Below are positions 62,193 to 64,000 of a stretch of 64,000 nt of DNA, piece by piece. The notes beneath the pieces are model-generated. The model made no database searches. It was not told the origin of the DNA and saw nothing but the letters and a program-made list of their open reading frames with translations. Location of the stretch: contig AP026146.1 of NCBI GenBank assembly GCA_030295235.1, positions 558,001-622,000 on the forward strand, read 5' to 3'. This DNA comes from Fistulifera solaris (lineage: Eukaryota > Bacillariophyta > Bacillariophyceae > Naviculales > Stauroneidaceae). Made by a program: the position numbers and the translations under genes. The first letter of the stretch is position 1; each line of letters starts with the position of its first letter.

Positions 62193-63844
62193 TTATTCTT
62201 CCATGGCGTCCTCGGCTAAGTTTTCGCACTCGTCCACCAATTGCCTCGAAGTAAGAGCGTTCCTGTATTGTCCAGGAAGCAATTCCAACAAAAGATAAGA
62301 TAGATGCGCCTCGATTTGTGCAGCACGTCGTGCTTCCGAATTAGGAGGAGCTCCACGAGCCAACGCTTGCCACACCTCAGGAACAGCAAGGTTGTCACTC
62401 GTGACGGCCGCTTCGATCATCTGTCGAAGCTCGTTATCTTCTACAGCGTTACTCCGTAGCCCGCGACGAGCAGCCAGTAGATACCGAGCTTTTGTCCGAC
62501 TACTGGTGTATTCCAGCTCTCGTCGTTTTATGCGTCGCAATAGCTCACGCAGGCGATACCCGAGCAAAGATGGCACGGCGCACTCCATATCAAATTGCCA
62601 AGGTAGCATTTCCTCTCCATCCCCCATTTTCTTTAGCAGGATATAAGTAATCTTAAGAGGATAAGGCTTGGTGACTTTGACAATGACTTGCTTTTGCAAT
62701 AAGGTCGTTTGCAGCTGTGAAAAGGAAAGCGCTCCAAACCCAGTACCTCTTGCAGTACACTGTCCGCAACAACTATGGACTTGTTGTCCGGGTCCATCAA
62801 GTTCTTGTCGTTGATATAAACATAAAAAGCCATGATGATTTGTGACATGGTCAACGTAGGAGGAGGGAAATGAAGCTCATTGTCAAGAGGCGGCAGTGGA
62901 TTGCCATCGGCCGTCCGATCCTCTCCTTTGCGTTTCTGCTGCTTGGGTGTAACAGGAGTACTATCTGTGCCACTCGTCGCGCCATCTTTCTCAATTGCCT
63001 CCTCATCCACGTCTTGCTCTGGAGTACCATGATGTGGAAACATATGGTTCACCAATAGCGGATGCCGAATGGTGTACCGATCGTTCATGTTGTATCCTTC
63101 CGTGGAGACAATATCCGCATGACTTGAAGGATGCATTTGAATTTGCGCCACGACGGAATGAATCTCCAAATCTGTATCGGGAGGAGTGGGTGGACGATAC
63201 TTGACACACCACGCATGGGAATCATCCGACATGTCTCGTGTCCAGCGCATTTCTTGTTTCTCGGAAAGAAAACAAGTTCGCAAATCGATTTGCGATGGAT
63301 CCGTTAATTTGGGTGTCGTATCTCCTCCAGTCGAGCGTCTAGATGATGTCTTCTTCTTGGGCTGTTGTATAGCGGCCGTGACTGGATTCTTGGGTCGGAA
63401 GACGGTTTGCAACTCAACCACTAGCGATTCCATGAAATGAGTAAACATGTACGCTGGTATAGGCTGATCTTCTTCTTTCTCTCCTCCTTTTGAACGATCG
63501 AGGTCATCTTTCGGAATTCCTCCGTACCCCGTCTCTTGGTCGAATTGAGAGGCACTCTTGTGATCTAAATGCCCAATCAATAAAACTCCCTCCAACTGCA
63601 ATTTAAAATGCTCCGGAATGCCTTGCAAGTAATCCGCTTTCGCATACTGATGCGAAATCCACAACCGCAAATGAGACTGTCGGGTAGGACTCGTTTTCTC
63701 TAACAGATTTGAAATACGGCGTCGTGTTTTGACGGCTCTTGCTTCAATACGACTTTCTAAGTCATCCATTCGTTTCATTTGCGCGGTGAAGGCGGTCCAG
63801 ACTTCCGAAATCGGTGAATCATTCATAGCGATTGCGTCCCTCAT
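62193..63844 (-). CDS. SMARCD: SMARCD/BAF60/RSC6-type SWI/SNF subunit with SWIB domain
   Basis: About 550 residues from ATG 63844 (an upstream exon is possible). The N-terminus EVWTAFTAQMKRMDDLESRI, KTRRRISNLLEKTSP and LRLWISHQYAKAD match SMARCD proteins, as does the FKLQLEGVLLIGHLD strand. A Ser/Lys-rich middle leads to the SWIB domain: LTMSQIIMAFYVYINDKNLM, DPDNKSIVVADSVLQEVLGL and ERFPF, then the helix QLQTTLLQKQ. The frame breaks at A4 (plus 62720-62723) inside SWIB; one more base restores FPFSQLQTTLL. The C-terminal 150 residues are helical. It is expected to bridge transcription factors and the chromatin remodeller in the nucleus. Confidence 0.88.
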
Positions 63845-64000
63845 CTTCTTTTCTGGCTCTTGAATCTTTCTAGTTGATATTCAAGTGTTTCCAAGGATGT
63901 TATCGGATTCCAAACACACTTTAAACCAGTAACAATGTTTCTAACAATTAATACCTAGGAGAAAATAAATATACCGCTTTTATTAGTGCTGCTGCAGCTG

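Overview
The window looks like nuclear DNA of a pennate diatom, most probably Phaeodactylum tricornutum or a close relative. The evidence is short GT-AG introns (about 52-122 bp), several proteins with a signal peptide ending in an A-F type plastid motif (acylphosphatase, chlorophyll-b-reductase-like SDR, desaturase, SufE-BolA, RNA methyltransferase), a diatom-type DUF6824 protein, and two bHLH-PAS regulators resembling the diatom bHLH1a (RITMO1)/bHLH1b pair. The species name is inference; no search was run.

Layout. 0-5 kb: a CSLA-like glycosyltransferase cut by the window edge, a plastid acylphosphatase, RNase P subunit POP4 and ribosomal protein eL42. 6-11.4 kb: two bHLH-PAS genes on the minus strand with a cis-prenyltransferase between them on the plus strand. 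12-25.7 kb: a GH18 protein, two BASS/SBF transporters, a DUF445 membrane protein, the NOL/NYC1-like SDR, a TMEM151-like protein, an H1-FKBP fusion, a plastid omega-6 desaturase and a GAF protein. 27.8-43 kb: CLPTM1, a cupin-like membrane protein, an erlectin-like lectin, DUF6824, a GFA/CENP-V protein, a GNAT, a methyltransferase, a small-molecule kinase-like protein and orphans. 43-49 kb: a SufE cluster with one SufE-BolA fusion, two paralogues without BolA and one decayed copy that also carries a fragment of the neighbouring gene. 49-64 kb: a plastid RlmL-like methyltransferase, orphans, a SUMO protease gene whose 3' kilobase is tandemly duplicated, membrane orphans and a SMARCD/RSC6 subunit of a SWI/SNF-type remodeller.

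Two themes stand out. First, about a dozen otherwise well-conserved genes each contain one or two reading-frame breaks. Nearly every break lies in a homopolymer run, and every one is explained by a run that is one or two bases short. That looks like sequence or assembly error, not pseudogenes, and full-length annotation needs it taken into account. Second, the intergenic DNA carries several non-coding repeat types: a dispersed roughly 43-bp element containing the hairpin GACTG..CAGTC, TACGGAGTA arrays, a tandem array of CCCAGAAAATCTGGG palindromes in a divergent promoter, and a 13-bp inverted repeat. No intact transposon, LTR element, CRISPR array or tRNA was recognised.
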